This document shows, piece by piece, positions 5,980 to 8,482 of a stretch of DNA of 8,482 nt. The stretch's first letter is position 1. Each line of letters begins with the position of its first letter. The stretch covers positions 1-8,482 of the forward strand of contig JACQRA010000148.1 of the NCBI GenBank assembly GCA_016206725.1, given 5' to 3'. Both the position numbers and the translations under genes were made by a program. The DNA comes from Candidatus Omnitrophota bacterium (GTDB taxonomy: Bacteria > Omnitrophota > Gorgyraeia > Aquiviventales > Aquiviventaceae). The notes under the pieces were generated by a model. It did no database searches. It was not told the origin of the DNA and saw only the letters and a program-made list of their open reading frames with translations.

Positions 5980-8228
5980 GGCCGCACGCCATGCGCAAGG
6001 CCTTCTCGCCACGCATGGCTCAACTCATCCACCGCGAGCCCGATCCACGATGGGATCAGCAACCGGCCGCCTCCGACACGACCCAGCGCCACCATCGGCA
6101 CATGGAATCGCTTGGCCAGCGCTTCAATTAGTTCCTGGTGATACCGCTCACAACTGACGATAATCCTTCCTGCCGATTCCCCAAACAACAGCGCGTCACT
6201 CCTGAGATGCTTGATCGCTCGATCGCTCGATAGCTCGATCGCGGCTCCGATGAGACGCTCTTCGTCCATGATGCAGCATTCGGCCAGTGTCACGGCGAGA
6301 CCGCCTTCGGAACAATCGTGGGCTGATTTCAGCAATCCTCGATGGAACAACTCCAGCATCAATTGTCCCAGGCGGCGTTCGTGGCGCAGGTCGCACTGTG
6401 GGGGCTTGCCTTGCTTACGCTTATGGATGACCTTCAAGTATTCACTCCCACCCATCTCTTCCTTCGTCTGACCGAATAAGAGAATCGCATCCCCTTCGTC
6501 TTTGAATCCCGCCGTCAACGGCTTCTCTCCTTCGATGAGTCCGATCATACCGATCACCGGTGTGGGATCAATGGCGCCGCGCGGACTCTCATTGTAGAAG
6601 CTCACGTTGCCACCGGTGACCGGTGCGGCGAAGGCGCGGCACGCCTCGCTGATGCCGCGCACGCACTCCTTGAACTGCCACATGATCTCGGGATCTTCCG
6701 GATTGCCGAAGTTCAGGCAGTCGGTGACCGCCAACGGCTTCGCACCGACACACACCAGGTTGCGCGCAGCCTCCGCGACCGCCAACTTCCCGCCTTGGTA
6801 GGGATCGAGAAAACAGTACGTCGCGTTCGCATCGGTCGTCGCCGCCAATAGGTGGTCCGTGCCTTTGACGTGCAAGACGGCGGCGTCCGCTCGACCCGGC
6901 AGTGTCACAGTATTCGTCTGCACCATGTGGTCGTACTGTTCAAACACATGGGCTTTGCTGGCGATCGTCGGAGAGCTCAGAAGCTGTACCAGCGTCTGCC
7001 CGAAGTCCTTGGGCTGAGAGACAGCACGCAACGACAGGCGTTGAACCTTCGACAGGTAGCGGGGCCGCCTTGTGGGACGATGGTAGACTGGCGCCTCATG
7101 GGTCAACGCCCCGACGGGAACCTCGGCAACTACCTCGCCACGGTCTTTCACCCGCATCAGGCCGTCGTTCGTGATATGGCCGATTGACACGGCGTTCAAC
7201 CCCCACTTGGCGAAGTGCCGCTTGATGCGATCTTCCCGTCCTCGTTTGACGATGAGCAGCATGCGCTCCTGCGATTCGGAGAGCATTACCTCAAAGGGCG
7301 TCATCCCGTCTTCCCGTCGAGGGACCTTGGCGACGTCGATCTCGATGCCGCAGCGGCCACGCGAAGCCGTCTCGCAGGTGGAACACGTCAAGCCGGCCGC
7401 GCCCATGTCCTGAATCGCGACCACGTCAGGACTCGTGAGCGCCTCCAGCGTCGCTTCCAACAGGCACTTCTCCGCAAACGGATCGCCGATCTGCACGGCC
7501 GGCCGATCCGCCTCAGAGCCGTCGGTGATTTCCCGCGAGGCGAAGCTGGCCCCGCCCAAGCCGTCTCGCCCGGTCGAGGAGCCCACATACATCACCGTGT
7601 TCCCTACCCCTTTGGCGCGTGCCTTCGCAATGCGACCGGCCGGCACGATGCCGACGCACATGACGTTGACCAAGGGATTCTCGCGGTACGTCTCATCGAA
7701 GTAGATCTCTCCCCCCACGGTGGGAACTCCGATGCAATTACCGTAGTCGGCAATGCCGCGCACCACGCCTTCGAAGAGAAACCGCGTGCGACCGGTGCCG
7801 TTTAACGGCCCGAAGCGCAAGCTGTCAAACAGCGCAATCGGCCGCGCCCCCATCGTGAAGATGTCGCGCAAAATTCCGCCCACCCCGGTCGCCGCTCCCG
7901 CGTGCGGCTCGACGGCTGAGGGGTGGTTGTGGCTCTCAATTTTGAACGCCACACCCAACCCATTCCCAATATCAATCACCCCGGCGTTTTCCTCCCCGGC
8001 ACGGACGAGAACGCCTTTGCCTCTCGTTGGAAACGTCTTCAAGTACACTTTGGAGCTCGCGTAGCTGCAATGTTCGGCCCATTGGACGCTGAAGATGCCG
8101 AGTTCCGTCATCGTCGGCGCGCGCCCCATAATCTTGACAATCCGTTCGTACTCCTCCGGCTTCACATTCAGCTTCTTCAGCAGCGCCGGTGTCACTTTGA
8201 CCGCTTCGGTGATCCGAGTGCTAGACAT
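5976..8228 (-). CDS. purL: Phosphoribosylformylglycinamidine synthase subunit PurL (short, multi-subunit form)
   Basis: PurL is the ATP-dependent synthetase of FGAM synthase, turning FGAR into FGAM with ammonia delivered from PurQ. The 750-residue length and absence of a fused glutaminase mark the small PurL that works with PurQ and PurS, as opposed to the roughly 1300-residue single-chain form. Motifs are GIFSVQWAEHCSYASSK (44-60), FKIESHNHPSAVEPHAGAATG (95-115, ATP and metal site), GGEIYFDE (172-179), QDMGAAGLTCSTCE (273-286), SESQERML (317-324), the second-half TGGNVSFYNE (538-547) and HDCSEGGLAV (637-646). The ATG at 8228 overlaps the purQ stop by 8 bp (ATGTCTAG) and has GAAG 9 nt upstream. 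An ATG at 8234 adds two residues and cannot be excluded. Residues 662-672 are encoded by an 8-bp tandem repeat without disturbing the frame. The stop overlaps the following membrane-protein gene by 4 bp. Confidence 0.97.
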   Translation of the reverse strand: MSSTRITEAVKVTPALLKKLNVKPEEYERIVKIMGRAPTMTELGIFSVQWAEHCSYASSKVYLKTFPTRGKGVLVRAGEENAGVIDIGNGLGVAFKIESHNHPSAVEPHAGAATGVGGILRDIFTMGARPIALFDSLRFGPLNGTGRTRFLFEGVVRGIADYGNCIGVPTVGGEIYFDETYRENPLVNVMCVGIVPAGRIAKARAKGVGNTVMYVGSSTGRDGLGGASFASREITDGSEADRPAVQIGDPFAEKCLLEATLEALTSPDVVAIQDMGAAGLTCSTCETASRGRCGIEIDVAKVPRREDGMTPFEVMLSESQERMLLIVKRGREDRIKRHFAKWGLNAVSIGHITNDGLMRVKDRGEVVAEVPVGALTHEAPVYHRPTRRPRYLSKVQRLSLRAVSQPKDFGQTLVQLLSSPTIASKAHVFEQYDHMVQTNTVTLPGRADAAVLHVKGTDHLLAATTDANATYCFLDPYQGGKLAVAEAARNLVCVGAKPLAVTDCLNFGNPEDPEIMWQFKECVRGISEACRAFAAPVTGGNVSFYNESPRGAIDPTPVIGMIGLIEGEKPLTAGFKDEGDAILLFGQTKEEMGGSEYLKVIHKRKQGKPPQCDLRHERRLGQLMLELFHRGLLKSAHDCSEGGLAVTLAECCIMDEERLIGAAIELSSDRAIKHLRSDALLFGESAGRIIVSCERYHQELIEALAKRFHVPMVALGRVGGGRLLIPSWIGLAVDELSHAWREGLAHGVRP
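6213..6244 (-). repeat. Octanucleotide tandem repeat inside purL
   Basis: On the plus strand the units are GATCGCTC, GATCGCTC, GATAGCTC and the degenerate GATCGCGG, about three and a half copies of 8 bp. They encode PurL residues 662-672 (AAIELSSDRAI) in a variable region before the conserved LLFGESAGRI. Eight is not a multiple of three, so slippage by one unit would frameshift purL. Confidence 0.75.
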
Positions 8229-8482
8229 GGGCATAGGCTTCGATCAGAGACTCAAAGACGAGGCGGCCATCGACGGATCCCAGCGCGGCTTCGGAGGCAC
8301 GCTCAGGATGCGGCATCAGCCCCAGGACGTTGCCAGCGGCGTTGGTGATCCCGGCGATCGCCTCGATGGAGCCGTTCGGATTCGACGCTGGCGTAAGTTG
8401 CCCGTCCTGATCACAGTAGCGAAACACCACTTGATTCGACTGCTGCAACTGCTTGAGCAGTTTCGCCTCCGCGGTGTAGTTA
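8221..8482 (-). CDS. purQ: Phosphoribosylformylglycinamidine synthase glutaminase subunit PurQ, C-terminal 86 residues
   Basis: PurQ is the class I glutamine amidotransferase that hydrolyses glutamine and passes ammonia to PurL. Only the last 86 residues are in the window; the frame is open to the right edge, where the nucleophile Cys would lie beyond. The visible part includes QVVFRYCDQDG, the family segment NPNGSIEAIAGITNAAGNVLG and the catalytic MPHPERA, which carries the His and Glu of the Cys-His-Glu triad. It ends normally at ...FESLIEAYAHV with a TAG stop. A TTG at 8448 could look like a start, but the conserved frame continues upstream of it (NYTAEAKLLKQ), so it is not one. The stop overlaps the purL start. 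PurS, the third subunit, is probably encoded just outside the window. Confidence 0.95.
   Translation of the reverse strand, partial: NYTAEAKLLKQLQQSNQVVFRYCDQDGQLTPASNPNGSIEAIAGITNAAGNVLGLMPHPERASEAALGSVDGRLVFESLIEAYAHV

Noticed and set aside
8446..8448. A TTG as a possible start of a short independent 75-residue gene
   Set aside because: Conserved PurQ sequence continues in frame upstream to the window edge, so this is an internal Leu codon.

Overview
This 8.5-kb window is one uninterrupted, co-directional gene cluster. All ten genes lie on the minus strand and are transcribed from right to left. In order of transcription they are: purQ (3' part), purL, a small multi-span membrane protein of unknown function, purF, purM, purD, purE, a TsaC/YrdC/Sua5-family tRNA threonylcarbamoyl-adenylate synthase, a low-molecular-weight phosphatase of the YwlE (protein-arginine phosphatase) type, and the first 22 codons of rpiB. 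No RNA gene, insertion sequence, CRISPR array, clear promoter or intrinsic terminator is visible. No stretch over about 100 bases is non-coding. The long plus-strand open frames are GC-driven shadows of these genes.

The first seven genes are mainly de novo purine synthesis. PurQ and PurL are the glutaminase and synthetase of FGAM synthase, of the short multi-subunit type that also needs PurS, presumably just upstream. PurF makes phosphoribosylamine from PRPP, PurD makes GAR, PurM closes the AIR ring and PurE carboxylates it. PurF has the four cysteines of the Bacillus-type iron-sulfur enzyme. PurE is class I and so is expected to need PurK, which is not in the window. The last three genes reproduce a neighbourhood known from Bacillus (ywlC, ywlE and ywlF/rpiB), here fused to the tail of the purine operon by a GTGA stop/start overlap.

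Most junctions are stop/start overlaps (8 bp purQ/purL, 4 bp purL/membrane gene, 8 bp membrane gene/purF, 4 bp purM/purD, 4 bp purE/tsaC) or 1-4 nt gaps, which indicates a translationally coupled polycistron. Only two spacers break this pattern: about 103 bp between purF and purM and 34 bp between purD and purE. Both contain tandem 7-bp repeats. The purF-purM spacer folds into a 24-bp near-perfect hairpin that ends against the purM ribosome binding site. The purD-purE repeat supplies the last codons and stop of purD.

The organism is a GC-rich bacterium. The protein style (750-residue PurL, Fe-S PurF, compact overlapping operon) would suit Nitrospirota or a related deep Gram-negative lineage, but this is an impression from the sequences and not a demonstrated placement. 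The two points most worth following are the unrecognised membrane protein locked between purL and purF, and the heptanucleotide repeats placed in exactly the two real gaps of the operon.
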